Notes: a model not told the origin generated them from the sequence alone. DNA of 64,000 bases from Desulfovibrio sp. JC022 (GCF_010470665.1 NZ_VOPZ01000010.1:115806-179805), one strand, 5' to 3'; numbered from the stretch's first letter, positions 52,255-61,816 are shown. A program made the numbers and translations.

Positions 52255-54216
52255 ATGACTGACCAAGCGACATCTGCACGGGGAGCAGACCTTCGCAACA
52301 AGCGTGATGACACTGTTGTTGATAACAGCAATGCTGTGCTGGAATTCAAAGTTACCCCAGATAAAATGGCGGCCTTCATATCCTCCTACACCCCGGCGGA
52401 AGGAAACGGAAAGACTCTATCATTAGAGCTGATGCAGTCCGAGCTGGAACGTTCCGGCATAGGCGGAGAACTGGACCACGATGGAGCCATGTTCGCCCTC
52501 AAAAGAGCCGGGGAAGGGAAAAGTATTCTCAATGTAGCCCTTGTGCGGGCTCTTTATCCGCAAAACGCTGAAGACGGTCAGATCATAACCGATGCAGATC
52601 TTAACTTTCCGGTGCTTCCGGGAATGGAATTCGGAAAACTCAGCAAAGCATTGCCCGCCTCTCCCGGTAAAAATCTGGACGGAGAGGAAATCCCGGCAGA
52701 AGACACCCATACTCCCAAGCCCATCACTCTCGCTGACGCAGAGGACCGCAACTGCACCCTTGATCCGGAAAGTGGAAAACTGGTCGCCAGCACATACGGA
52801 TTAGTAAAAATCAAAGACCAGCAGGTCATGGTTGAACCGCTCATCAAGGTTTCTGCCAACATGATGAAGGTTTCCACCAAACTCTTCCCCCGTAACTGCT
52901 TTGGACTCAGGTATGACCTCGGTGCCCTTGAACCGGCTCTTGAGGCAATGGAAATTTCACGCCCTCTGCAACATGTTGTGGGGCAGACAGCCATAAAAAA
53001 AGCCCGCGAAACAGGTGCGGCTCAAGAAGCGGTCATCGTGTACGGAACAGAACCGGTCCCCGGTCGGGACGGATATTTTGAATACGCCCGTGAAGATCAA
53101 GTCTCCAGCTCCATCGGTACCACCGGAGAAGATGACCGTGTTGATTTTAAGGACCGTGGGGTTCATCCCATGGTCAGCCCCGGAGACATTATCGGCAAAA
53201 TCCACCCTCCGGTGGAAGGTAAAGCCGGGGAAGATGTCTACGGCAGGTTAACTCCCCCTCCCGGCGGCAATCCCCTTGAAATAAAAACCGGTGCGCACGT
53301 AGCCCCCATGCCGGACGGCATTACCTACAAAGCCACAGCCACCGGGATTGTCCATTTTCAGGACAACACCCTTGCAATCAAAGATGTGCTGGAAACAAAG
53401 GGTGATGTGAACTACTCCACCGGAAACATCAAGCTGGAGAAAGGATCGGCACATGTAAATGGCTCCATCAGAGAAGGCTTTACTGTGGAGGCCCCCGCTC
53501 ATATTGTAGTCAAGGAATCCATTGAAGGAGCTGACGTTACCGCCGGAGGAGATATTGAAATCAAAGGCGGGCTGGTCATGTCCGGAAAAGGGCTGGTCAA
53601 GGCTGAAGGCACCATAACAGCCCAATTCGCCTCCAATGCCCGTATCGAATGCGGGGATGAAATCATCATCAAGCATGAAATGAGCAATTGCATGGTCCGC
53701 TGTAAAGGTCCTGTGAGCGCTCTTGGCGGTAAGGGTATTATTCAGGGGGGGGTTGTCAGCTCTAATGTCAGCATTGAAGCCAATGAAATCGGCTCGGAAA
53801 TCGGCGTAAAAACTGTAGTAGGCATCAGTGCAAAACAGACAATCAACAGAAAACTGATCAAAGAAAGGGACGATTTGCGGGCGCGGTTGCTGAAAATCAA
53901 TTCCACCATCGGGCAAGGGGACAACGAATCCATCCTCAAATCCACCCCTGCGGCCAAGCAGGAACAGATGAAGCAGATTCTCATACTTCGCGGACGCATC
54001 AAGCTCAAACTTAAGGAAATCCGCAAGCAACTTTCCAAGGAACTTAACGATTACTATAAGTCCCTTGAACAGCTTTCAATCCGGGTCCACCGCAAAATTC
54101 ACCCCGGCGTAGAAATAAAGATCGGCGGCAAAACCGTGCAGATCAGCAAACCTACTCCAAGGATGAAATTCCGCTTTGATGCTGAGGAGCGGACCATTAT
54201 TGCTGCTAAATTTTGA
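52255..54216 (+). CDS. FapA/DUF342 family protein
   Basis: The 653-residue protein has the DUF342 flagellar assembly protein A pattern. The N-terminal part has PDKMAAFISSYTPAEG, the middle has PGDIIGKIHPPVEGKAGEDVYG, and a right-handed beta-helix follows with VNGSIREGFTVEAPAHIVV, ADVTAGGDIEIKGGLVMSG and MVRCKGPV. A coiled coil (about 540-600) ends it. The family is linked to flagella or polar assembly, though not always. Its stop directly abuts the stop of the convergent FliD-like gene. Confidence 0.85.
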   Translation: MTDQATSARGADLRNKRDDTVVDNSNAVLEFKVTPDKMAAFISSYTPAEGNGKTLSLELMQSELERSGIGGELDHDGAMFALKRAGEGKSILNVALVRALYPQNAEDGQIITDADLNFPVLPGMEFGKLSKALPASPGKNLDGEEIPAEDTHTPKPITLADAEDRNCTLDPESGKLVASTYGLVKIKDQQVMVEPLIKVSANMMKVSTKLFPRNCFGLRYDLGALEPALEAMEISRPLQHVVGQTAIKKARETGAAQEAVIVYGTEPVPGRDGYFEYAREDQVSSSIGTTGEDDRVDFKDRGVHPMVSPGDIIGKIHPPVEGKAGEDVYGRLTPPPGGNPLEIKTGAHVAPMPDGITYKATATGIVHFQDNTLAIKDVLETKGDVNYSTGNIKLEKGSAHVNGSIREGFTVEAPAHIVVKESIEGADVTAGGDIEIKGGLVMSGKGLVKAEGTITAQFASNARIECGDEIIIKHEMSNCMVRCKGPVSALGGKGIIQGGVVSSNVSIEANEIGSEIGVKTVVGISAKQTINRKLIKERDDLRARLLKINSTIGQGDNESILKSTPAAKQEQMKQILILRGRIKLKLKEIRKQLSKELNDYYKSLEQLSIRVHRKIHPGVEIKIGGKTVQISKPTPRMKFRFDAEERTIIAAKF

Positions 54217-56019
54217 TCACCCTTTAGTGGAAACAAGCCGTCCGGTATCGTCGGCAGGCTCATCAAAATCGAAATCAAAACTGTCTTCAAAAGTATCGAC
54301 CAGTTCCTTTTTCACTTCCAGTTCCAGCTCAGTACGCGGTGAAGGTTCAGGCAGCCAAGGTCCGGGCAATGATGTTTCCGGAATCAGGTAGGAGCTGACT
54401 TTGTTCTCAATCACCTCATCATTCACTTCCTGCCAGCGGGTAAACAGACCTTCCTCTTCATCTTCCAGCAATTCGCGGACCTTCTCAGGGTCAGCCAGCA
54501 AGGCATCGTAGAAAGTATCTGAATCAAACCAGAGCAACCTATCTTCTTCCGCTTCCTTGAGGCCTATCCATTCCAGATCAACCGCATTATCAGTGACCGG
54601 GTCACGCCATAGATCAGCAAAGCCTTCACGAAAAAGATCCTCAGCAGGAAGGATGGATTTACGCAGGTCGTTGTATCCGTCAGTGATCAAACCGACATTC
54701 TTCTCCATCTCAGCGACCGCATCAACCACCCGTAAGGGCAGGCTCTCCCCGAAATTTCCATCAAGCTCTACTGTAACCCTCCCCCGATCAAGGGCGAACT
54801 CACCGGGAGCACGCACTTCGGTGTAGCCGTTGACGGTCAGCTGAGCGTCTCCCCCCGGATGGGCAGTAACATTCAGGCCCAGCACATCAAGCCCGGAACC
54901 GGGTTCCAACTCCAGCCGTTCCCCGATCTTGGGATTGACCGCAGTTATGCTCACCGCCTTACCGTCAATCAGATAGTAATCGTCCCCGGTGTAAACAGGG
55001 GAAACCAGCTTGGCATCAACCACTTCAGCACTGATTTTATCTGACGTTGAGGCTGCGGAGTTGGCAATACGGCTCAAAACCGTATCCCATGTTTCCCCAT
55101 CTTCAACATAGAAATCGATGGTCCCGGACTCGGCACCGATGGTGTAGTCAATGGAATGATCCCCGGCAGTCAGGGTTGTTTCGGCATTGATATCAAAAGA
55201 CTTACTCAGGAATTGTGACGGACCTCCGGCAACGGCATTGGAAAGATCATAACGGCCCTCTTCTGCCGGACCGATGGGCAGTTGCGTGGCGTAAAGTTTC
55301 AGGTTGGAAATAAGATGTCCGCTACTGTCACTGAAAGAAAGCTTGTTGGCAGCATCCAGTGCCTGCGTGCTGTCACCGCGATTCTCTTCGGTAACCACAT
55401 AAGCTGTATTTACGGAAAAAGCTAAAGCCGAACCAGTGCCCAGCAGATCATCCGGGTTGGAACCGACTGCATTCTGTTTAAAAATACGGGCCTGCACAGG
55501 CAAGGAACTGTCATTGACCACATCGCGGACCGCTTCAAGCAATTCGTCATTGGTCATGCCATCGCTGACCTCAACTTCAAGCTGTTTTGAAGCTGACCCC
55601 AAAGCCATATCAAATTTATACGTCCCGGCTGTGAGGGAGGTTTCTGTTTCGCCGCTGAAACCACGCGAATAATAGCGGTAGTAACGCTGGAAATCGTCTT
55701 TGTGAGTAAGGGATGAAGAAATATTTTTATCAAGGAAGGGGTCATTGACTACAAGGCGGGAACTGCTCAGACCGAAACCCTGATCAGGCCAGCGGAAAGC
55801 TGCAAGGGTCTCGCTTAAGGATTTAACCCTGGACTGCACTTCCATGGCCACGGAAGGCGCGGTTAATTCATATTTATTCTTGAGCGCGGCACGGCTGAAC
55901 CGTTCTTCCCAGTACGATCCCGGAAAGACTCGTTGCAGTGAATCAGACTTATCCGTCGATTCCGCTATTCTGAGCTTGGTTCCGTCCAGTGTCAGTTCCG
56001 CCACAACCCGTTTCTCCAT
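54217..56019 (-). CDS. FliD-like flagellar hook-associated protein 2-related protein
   Basis: The protein of about 600 residues has an N-terminal coiled region (residues 35-70), two hook-associated type repeats (ETSLTAGTYKFDMALG and ETTLTAGDHSIDYTIG) each followed by an IN-like segment, and a C-terminal FliD-like helix region (VAEMEKNVGLITDGYNDL). It lacks the full length and ending of canonical FliD and ends in an acidic tail. It is encoded with truA, MotE-like and fliJ, so it may be a flagellar structural or paralogous cap protein. The start (ATG 56019 or GTG 56028) lies inside truA. Confidence 0.75.
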   Translation of the reverse strand: MEKRVVAELTLDGTKLRIAESTDKSDSLQRVFPGSYWEERFSRAALKNKYELTAPSVAMEVQSRVKSLSETLAAFRWPDQGFGLSSSRLVVNDPFLDKNISSSLTHKDDFQRYYRYYSRGFSGETETSLTAGTYKFDMALGSASKQLEVEVSDGMTNDELLEAVRDVVNDSSLPVQARIFKQNAVGSNPDDLLGTGSALAFSVNTAYVVTEENRGDSTQALDAANKLSFSDSSGHLISNLKLYATQLPIGPAEEGRYDLSNAVAGGPSQFLSKSFDINAETTLTAGDHSIDYTIGAESGTIDFYVEDGETWDTVLSRIANSAASTSDKISAEVVDAKLVSPVYTGDDYYLIDGKAVSITAVNPKIGERLELEPGSGLDVLGLNVTAHPGGDAQLTVNGYTEVRAPGEFALDRGRVTVELDGNFGESLPLRVVDAVAEMEKNVGLITDGYNDLRKSILPAEDLFREGFADLWRDPVTDNAVDLEWIGLKEAEEDRLLWFDSDTFYDALLADPEKVRELLEDEEEGLFTRWQEVNDEVIENKVSSYLIPETSLPGPWLPEPSPRTELELEVKKELVDTFEDSFDFDFDEPADDTGRLVSTKG

Positions 56020-56761
56020 AGTAAACACCGGCCATGCACAACCCCTGTGCTGGAGCTGTGGCCGGAGCCATAGTTCTGTCCTTTATCTGTAATAATGATC
56101 GGACAGTTTCGGGTTCGGCTTTACCCCGCCCTATGCGCACAAGACAGCCGACCATGTTGCGAACCATCTGTTTAAGAAAACCTGAACCGCAGACTTCAAG
56201 AATCATCTCCTGCTCGGTCTGACCGGGATAACGCTTAAAATCATGGATAGTACGAATAGTGGACTTGATCACAGTGCCGGTATTCTGGAAGGATGAAAAA
56301 TCGTGCTCACCCAAAAAAAGCTGCATCCCCTGATCAAGAGCGGAAAAATCAAGAGGACCGCATTTCCAGACATAATGCCTGCGCCACGGCAGAAAGAAGC
56401 TGTTTTCCAGCCACAAGGTGTAAGTGTAGGTCTTGCGGATAGCACTATAACGGGAATGAAACTCGGAAGAAACAAGCTCTACGTTCAACACGGTGACATC
56501 GTCAGGCAGCAGGGAATTGAGTGCCCGCTGCCAATTCACTGCAGCAAAGCTTTCATCCACATCAAAATGGGCGACCTGTCCAAGGGCATGCACGCCGCTG
56601 TCAGTACGTCCGGAACCATGAACCCGCACAGGGGTTCCGGTGACGCGTATTATGGCTTTTTCCAGCACGCCCTGCACAGTGCGCAGCCTGGGCTGCAACT
56701 GCCAGCCGCAAAAATTGGTGCCGTCATAGGCAAGGGTAAGTTTGATTCTTTTCAATTTCAA
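55949..56761 (-). CDS. truA: tRNA pseudouridine synthase A
   Basis: The 270-residue protein has LAYDGTNFCGWQLQP, the catalytic Asp in GSGRTDSGVHALGQVAH, RYSAIRKTYTY and a C-terminal APAQGLCMAGVYY. It makes pseudouridine at tRNA positions 38-40. About 22 extra residues at the end overlap the FliD-like gene by 71 bases in another frame. No ATG fits; the start is TTG 56761 or TTG 56755, just past the stop of the MotE-like gene. Confidence 0.92.
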   Translation of the reverse strand: MKLKRIKLTLAYDGTNFCGWQLQPRLRTVQGVLEKAIIRVTGTPVRVHGSGRTDSGVHALGQVAHFDVDESFAAVNWQRALNSLLPDDVTVLNVELVSSEFHSRYSAIRKTYTYTLWLENSFFLPWRRHYVWKCGPLDFSALDQGMQLFLGEHDFSSFQNTGTVIKSTIRTIHDFKRYPGQTEQEMILEVCGSGFLKQMVRNMVGCLVRIGRGKAEPETVRSLLQIKDRTMAPATAPAQGLCMAGVYYGETGCGGTDTGRNQAQNSGIDG

Positions 56762-56767
56762 AAAATA

Positions 56768-57448
56768 TTATTCGTCAAGAGGAGTCTGTAACTTGGTGAG
56801 TTCTTCGGAAAGTTTGGCTGCTTTCTTGGGTGTCACAAAACCGAGGATTGCCCCGGCACTGCGGCCGCGCATGCCTGACAAAATCTTGACAGCAAGATCA
56901 GTATCAAGGGACTCAATGACCTGAGCTGCCTGCTTGGCTTTCATGGCGGTATATACGCCCACCAGATGCTTGATCTTCTTATCTTTAAGTACATCAGCAT
57001 CGGCTATCATTTTCTTAAGCCTCTTCTCAAGGCTATTCAATTCGGCAAGTTTCTTATCCAGATTCTGCTCAAGGGTACGCAGAGAGCGTTCCTTGCGGGC
57101 CAATTCATCTTCCTTGGCCTTGAGAGCCTTCCAGTCTGCTTCGGGCATGTTGGAAGGCTTGGAAGCTTTGGCAGCGGGCTTGGCTGTATCCTTGGCCTGC
57201 ACTTCTGCGGCAATGGCCTGCGGAGGAGTGACAACATTACGTACAACATTGCTATCCACCACAGCCTCCACAACCTGCTGTACTTCCTTGGAAGGCTTGG
57301 TGATATCAAAACCCAGCGACCCGATAAGGGAAAGCTTAAAAAGTGCCAGTAAAATCAGGCAGACAAGTATTTTAGAAATTTTCAGGTTTGAAGCGAATCG
57401 TTGCCATTTCGTCGAACTCTTTTTGTTCTTTGAGATTTTCTTCTTCAT
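56768..57448 (-). CDS. MotE-like flagellar protein (MgtE-N-like domain)
   Basis: The 226-residue protein has a membrane helix at about 28-50 and a long coiled coil (ALKAKEDELARKERSLRTLEQ through DADVLKDKK). Its C-terminal MgtE-N-type domain reads YTAMKAKQAAQVIESLDTDLAVKILSGMRGRSAGAILG, as in MotE, a flagellar motor accessory protein. It overlaps fliJ by 77 bases and precedes truA with 6 bases between. The flagellar context supports the call. Confidence 0.8.
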   Translation of the reverse strand: MKKKISKNKKSSTKWQRFASNLKISKILVCLILLALFKLSLIGSLGFDITKPSKEVQQVVEAVVDSNVVRNVVTPPQAIAAEVQAKDTAKPAAKASKPSNMPEADWKALKAKEDELARKERSLRTLEQNLDKKLAELNSLEKRLKKMIADADVLKDKKIKHLVGVYTAMKAKQAAQVIESLDTDLAVKILSGMRGRSAGAILGFVTPKKAAKLSEELTKLQTPLDE

Positions 57449-57809
57449 GATATTTCTTCGCCTGATTTTCTTTTAGCTTTTCGAGCAATTTACGATCTTT
57501 TGACTTATTAACAGCATCTGCACGACATTTTTGCAAGTTAAGGGCCAACTGCTTAAGCCGGTTCTGGGCAGAATGAAGATCCTCTTTGAGAGCCACATCA
57601 TACTGCTGCCAGAGCCACATGTCATTGGCGGATAAATTGTCGTATTTCTTCTTCTGGTGGGCGACGATCAACTCTTCAACAGCCCAGAGTTTTTTCTTCT
57701 GTTCCTGATGCAGACGCAGGGCTTGCGCAAGGGCAAGCCGGGCCTGCTCTTCTGCCTGTTCCCTGAACTCAAGGACTTTCTCAAGCTTAAAAACAAAAGG
57801 CTTGGGCAT
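57372..57809 (-). CDS. fliJ: Flagellar export protein FliJ
   Basis: The 145-residue protein is almost entirely coiled coil (FKLEKVLEFREQAEEQARLAL onward), with the spacing and charge typical of FliJ, which links the flagellar ATPase to the export gate and escorts chaperones. Identity rests on size, helicity and its place before a MotE-like gene. Its stop lies 77 bases inside the MotE-like gene. Confidence 0.75.
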   Translation of the reverse strand: MPKPFVFKLEKVLEFREQAEEQARLALAQALRLHQEQKKKLWAVEELIVAHQKKKYDNLSANDMWLWQQYDVALKEDLHSAQNRLKQLALNLQKCRADAVNKSKDRKLLEKLKENQAKKYHEEENLKEQKEFDEMATIRFKPENF

Positions 57810-57833
57810 ATTATGATTTGATCATCATGAAGG

Positions 57834-57998
57834 CTATTTCTTTTCTTCAGGCTTTCCGGCCAGTCCGCAATATCCTTTATCACCGTCAGCGAACCGCCAC
57901 ATCATACACATGGTGCCCTGACAAAACTTCATTTTGTCATCACTGGTCATCAGATAGGGACAATATTTAAACTTAGCCTCATTTTCAGAATAGAGCAT
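57834..57998 (-). CDS. 54-residue Cys-rich small protein, unknown
   Basis: The frame begins MLYSENEAKFKYCPYLMTSD and contains KFCQGTMCMMWRF and KGYCGLAG, giving four cysteines in a C-x10-C-x4-C-x12-C pattern that suggests metal or cluster binding. AGAGG precedes the ATG. It lies between fliJ (24 bases upstream of its start) and the 404-residue gene (13 bases), so it is part of that minus-strand operon. I recall no function for the family. Confidence 0.65.
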   Translation of the reverse strand: MLYSENEAKFKYCPYLMTSDDKMKFCQGTMCMMWRFADGDKGYCGLAGKPEEKK

Positions 57999-58011
57999 GA
58001 AAACCTCTTTG

Positions 58012-59226
58012 CTAGTTGGAAACGACCTTTTCGTAAATCAGGCACTGCTTACCCATAGCCTGCTTGACGTACTCCTTGACCAGAACGCCGATACGCTCCT
58101 CACGGGTAAACTTGTCAGCGTATTTGCCGTGCTCGTACACTTCGGGAAACTCATCAGACAAAACCGGATGCTCAGCGGCCATATGCTCAATCTGCTTGGA
58201 GTATTCGGAAATATAATGATCAATATCCTGATCGGACATCCCTTCGATTTCCTTAACCTTTTCAGCAAAAGCAGCAGGTTCAGGAAGATCATTTGATTCC
58301 ATAAGGGCTAAAAAAGCACGTCCGAAACGCTGGCTGCCTTCAAAAATATGTTTGGGACGAACCACATTCAATCCGGCCCAACCGGCACGCAACCACTTGA
58401 AGAGATAACATACGGTCTGTTCGGGATTATTTTTATCCTGAACATAGAGGTTAACTGCCATGGAACCATACATAAAAGTATCCATCCAGCCCATGCCCCC
58501 TGTGGTCAGGCCGGGAATTCCGCTATAGAAATAATTCCACTGGCTGTCATCCACCACCAGACCTTTCATCCCCACGCTGGACTTATCAAGCTGCTTGGAA
58601 ACGGACAAAAACACATCACGTCCTTCAAACTTAAGCAGCACCAGCAAGCGATTCAAATCGTAACGGTAGTATGCTCCGCCAAAAGAATCCGGGGTATTGA
58701 CTTCAAACTCTTTGCCCCGCCAGACTTTCGGGATATCGCAGTCATCAATATATTTCCACGGCTGTGCCTTCTCGGTGTAGAACTGGCTGTCAGGATGCCA
58801 ACCGCTGATCCTGATAACCGAAGGATAAAGAGCGTAGTTGGGAATTTCCGGATTATAGGTATATTCAAGAATCCTTTTCAGTCCGGCATTAACCTGCATA
58901 CGCATTGCCGCACCATTGGAGGAGTCACGCTTGGGCAATTTGATAATTTTATCTGTTGCCGGAGCATCATCCACATATTTGATCAAAGCGTTGATTTTAG
59001 CAGCGTCAAGACTGGAACCCTTGCCAGCCATAAAATCAAACAGGTAATCAAGACCTGCATCAACCTGCTTCGGAAGAGTAACTTTCTTATCCTTATCTTT
59101 ATCCCCGAAAGAAGTGGAACACTCCCCCTCACCTGTCATAAGGACAAAAGGCACCACGGCTACCATAGCAACGATAAAAGCACGAAATAATAGTCTAAAA
59201 AAATTCGAACCCATAAAAAATTTCAT
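58012..59226 (-). CDS. Exported protein of unknown function
   Basis: The 404-residue protein has a signal peptide (hydrophobic stretch to about residue 30) and a large soluble domain with aromatic-rich motifs (RISGWHPDSQFY, SGIPGLTTGGMGWMDTFMYG, LFKWLRAGWAGLN). It contains few cysteines (CDIPK, CYLFKW, QCLIY) and no known catalytic signature. It heads a minus-strand group that includes the small Cys protein, fliJ, the MotE-like gene, truA and the FliD-like gene. A sigma-28-like promoter lies upstream. Confidence 0.75.
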   Translation of the reverse strand: MKFFMGSNFFRLLFRAFIVAMVAVVPFVLMTGEGECSTSFGDKDKDKKVTLPKQVDAGLDYLFDFMAGKGSSLDAAKINALIKYVDDAPATDKIIKLPKRDSSNGAAMRMQVNAGLKRILEYTYNPEIPNYALYPSVIRISGWHPDSQFYTEKAQPWKYIDDCDIPKVWRGKEFEVNTPDSFGGAYYRYDLNRLLVLLKFEGRDVFLSVSKQLDKSSVGMKGLVVDDSQWNYFYSGIPGLTTGGMGWMDTFMYGSMAVNLYVQDKNNPEQTVCYLFKWLRAGWAGLNVVRPKHIFEGSQRFGRAFLALMESNDLPEPAAFAEKVKEIEGMSDQDIDHYISEYSKQIEHMAAEHPVLSDEFPEVYEHGKYADKFTREERIGVLVKEYVKQAMGKQCLIYEKVVSN

Positions 59227-59264
59227 ATATTTTATTCACCTTCCCGCCTGTTTGCGGCGAGTTT

Positions 59265-59291
59265 TTATCTCATTTCTGTACTCTCTATTTA
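59265..59291 (-). promoter_or_regulatory. Sigma-28-like promoter of the flagella-associated group
   Basis: On the minus strand TAAA (59291-59288), 15 bases, then TGAGATAA (59272-59265) keeps the GATAA half of the flagellar -10. It is 38 bases before ATG 59226. The leader between them has a GCC/GGC hairpin (59236-59256). Confidence 0.4.
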
Positions 59292-59294
59292 TTC

Positions 59295-59400
59295 ACTAAT
59301 CCGCATCTTGGCAAGCTCGGCGTTTAGCCGGGAACCTGCATAGCTACGGGGCTGAACAAACATGCGGCCTATCTTTCTGATTAGCAAGATAAGTACCCTT
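59295..59400 (+). ncRNA. Candidate structured RNA, partly like the GEMM-I c-di-GMP riboswitch core
   Basis: CCGCAT (59301-59306) pairs with ATGCGG (59362-59367). Inside are GGCAAGCTC, the hairpin CTCGGC/GCCGGG with loop GTTTA, and GCATAGCTACGGGGCTGAA. GEMM-I has GCAAAC, a GNRA hairpin and GCAAAGCCACGGGTCTAAA; several positions agree but the tetraloop and one AAA do not. No plus-strand gene follows. A second stem at 59369-59392 adds to the structure. The assignment is tentative. Confidence 0.3.
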
Positions 59401-59497
59401 TGTGAGTTCATGCATAATTCAAAGTGCGTATGCATAGAAGCTGGACTTGCCAGCCAAGACTGAAAAGGTCAACTGTCCGTAATCCGTCAACACCAAG

Positions 59498-59531
59498 AAG
59501 GCTGGAGCGGAACAGAGTCCACCCCAGCCTT
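59498..59531. other. Hairpin between the receptor and the unknown gene
   Basis: AAGGCTGGAGCGGA and TCCACCCCAGCCTT form a 14-bp stem with two mismatches. No T-run follows on either strand, so a terminator role for the receptor gene is only possible. Confidence 0.45.
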
Positions 59532-59556
59532 GTTAATTACTATCAACCTACTATTG

Positions 59557-61650
59557 TTATGAATTTTTCAAATCATCAATCAAATTGTTGAGCATATTGG
59601 AGAGTTCAGCAAGATTAGACATGGCTTCCGCTGATTGCTCCATGGCATTAAAGTTCTCATCCGCAATGCGATTGATTTCCGAGGTGGACATATTGATTTC
59701 CTCTGAAGCGGCACTCTGCTGCTCCGCTGCAGTGGCAATGGAACGAACCTGCTCCGCTACCAGTTCAATAATTTCCAGTATGGATTTCAAAGCATCCCCG
59801 GCTTCATTTACCAGCGTTGTTGTGGAATCCACCATCTCGGTTGTCTCGGTCATGGTAGTAATGGAATTCCTTGAAGACTGCTGAATAGAACCAATGGCGT
59901 CACCCACTTCTGAAGTCGCGCTTACGGTCTTTTCTGCCAGCTTGCGGACCTCATCGGCGACAACCGCAAAACCGCGTCCGGCTTCACCGGCACGGGCCGC
60001 TTCAATGGCTGCGTTAAGGGCCAGCAGGTTGGTCTGATCCGCAATGTCGGTAATCACGCTCATGACACTGCTGATAGACTCGGCTTTCTCACCCAGCTGC
60101 CCCATTTCTGAGCCCAGTTTTGCAGATTCACTTTTAAGATTGCTGACCGCAGTCACAACCTTATCAACAATATCCGAACCGTGGACAGCTTCACTTCTGG
60201 CCCGTTCAGCTTCTTCGGAGCTTCGAGCGGCATTCGCGGCAACTTCCAGTACGGTGGCGTTCATCTCTTCCATAGCCGTGGCATTTTCTGAAGCACGCTC
60301 GCGCTGCATTTCCGAACCACGCATAGATTCTTCCACGTTGGCGGAAAGCTGGGTGGAGGAAGATGAAATCCGTTCCACAATTTCCTCAAGCTGTCCTGCG
60401 GCCTGCATCATGCCGTCACGCTTGGCTGTTTCAGCTTTGCGAGTTGCTTCCTCAGCTGTGCCGAGAGCTTCCTCAGCCTGCACGGTTTTAACTTCAGCCT
60501 CGCGGGTCTTTTCATCGGCAAGGGAAATTGTTTCAACCAATTCCCCGGTCATGGATTGCAAATTATCTAAAAGATCGCGCAACTCTGCTTTGTAGGAAAC
60601 ATCTTCGGGCTTGGCTTCATAGTTGCCCGCGGCAATCTGCTTGGCGAATTCACCCATGGCATGAATGGGGCGTACAAGTCTGGAATTAACCAATAAAGCC
60701 CCAAGCAATCCAAAAACTATAGCTGCAACAGCGGCAATACCAAACATGGTGATATTGGCCTCTTTAGACGCAGCATAAATCTCTGCATGAGGAATAAAAG
60801 CAATCATGGTCCAACCGGTCTCTTTGGAGCGGTACACTTCAGCTGAAAATTTAGCCCCATTAAATTCCAAATCTCCAAGCCAGTCTGTTTTGGCGTAATA
60901 GGCCGCTTTAAGCGCAGGATTATCCAAATCATCAATTTTTTTGAAATTATTATCCGGAGTTTTAGGATCTGCCAGGATAGTTCCATCTCCCTGCACCAGA
61001 ACTACAAAACCGGTTTCACCTATATTAAGGTTATTGATAATCTTGGTCAGATCACCGAGGGAGATATCAACAGCAGACACGCCTATAAAATTTCCACTAT
61101 TATTCCTGATTTTGGTTACTACCCCGATGTTGGGGAAACCTTCTGTTGTAATGTAGGCGGAAAGGTTAATTGATTCAGTGGGCGCATTTTTACCCTGCTT
61201 ATACCATGGCCGTACACGCGGATCATAATTATTCTTTAAAGTATCTGTACCGTCCTGTGTATACCCGCCATCCTCAAACCCCATGTAGACGTATGCAAAA
61301 GCCGGGTTGGCTTTCATCAGCTTATTCGCCAGACGGTTGACCGCTATCTCTGACTGGTCAGTGGCGTACTGGGCAGGCTTACTTGGTCCGTCAAGCTCAA
61401 AATATTTTGTCCATTTACCCATGGCATTCTTGGTTTCATCAAGACTGGCCACAAACCTGCTTACGTTTTCTGCCTTTTTCAGAATCTCCGAAATATAATT
61501 ATTAATCAGTTTCAGTTCCTGACTGGCTGTTTTTCTGTACGAATCCTCAGCTGTGCTGTCGAACTGCATGGAAACAGTCAACATTACAACTAACACCGAG
61601 ATAATCATCGGTATAACAATAGCCAAAATCATCCGTGTTCTAATTTTCAC
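59557..61650 (-). CDS. Methyl-accepting chemotaxis protein with Cache sensor
   Basis: The 697-residue receptor has a membrane helix at about 7-28, a double-Cache periplasmic domain, a second helix near 300-325, HAMP, and a signalling domain whose tip reads [20 protein letters not shown]. The start is GTG, with AGGGGTG 5 bases before. Its signalling half resembles the receptor at 24121 more than its sensor half, as usual for receptor paralogues. It stands alone. Confidence 0.93.
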   Translation of the reverse strand: MKIRTRMILAIVIPMIISVLVVMLTVSMQFDSTAEDSYRKTASQELKLINNYISEILKKAENVSRFVASLDETKNAMGKWTKYFELDGPSKPAQYATDQSEIAVNRLANKLMKANPAFAYVYMGFEDGGYTQDGTDTLKNNYDPRVRPWYKQGKNAPTESINLSAYITTEGFPNIGVVTKIRNNSGNFIGVSAVDISLGDLTKIINNLNIGETGFVVLVQGDGTILADPKTPDNNFKKIDDLDNPALKAAYYAKTDWLGDLEFNGAKFSAEVYRSKETGWTMIAFIPHAEIYAASKEANITMFGIAAVAAIVFGLLGALLVNSRLVRPIHAMGEFAKQIAAGNYEAKPEDVSYKAELRDLLDNLQSMTGELVETISLADEKTREAEVKTVQAEEALGTAEEATRKAETAKRDGMMQAAGQLEEIVERISSSSTQLSANVEESMRGSEMQRERASENATAMEEMNATVLEVAANAARSSEEAERARSEAVHGSDIVDKVVTAVSNLKSESAKLGSEMGQLGEKAESISSVMSVITDIADQTNLLALNAAIEAARAGEAGRGFAVVADEVRKLAEKTVSATSEVGDAIGSIQQSSRNSITTMTETTEMVDSTTTLVNEAGDALKSILEIIELVAEQVRSIATAAEQQSAASEEINMSTSEINRIADENFNAMEQSAEAMSNLAELSNMLNNLIDDLKNS

Positions 61651-61760
61651 AGTAGCACCCCTTTTTTTAAAACTGCTGGAACAATGGATATTCAGTATAA
61701 ATTAAACATAATAGATCATATTTGTCCATAAAATCAGCAAATAGACGATTACTACTTCTC

Positions 61761-61787
61761 AAAAAAAAGACGCCCCTAAAGGCGTCT
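61761..61787 (-). terminator. Terminator of the ferredoxin gene
   Basis: On the minus strand AGACGCCTTTAGGGGCGTCT folds on itself and is followed by a run of T (A-run at 61761-61768 on plus). Confidence 0.85.
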
Positions 61788-61816
61788 CAACAAAAATCTC
61801 ATATGGAAATCTAAAA

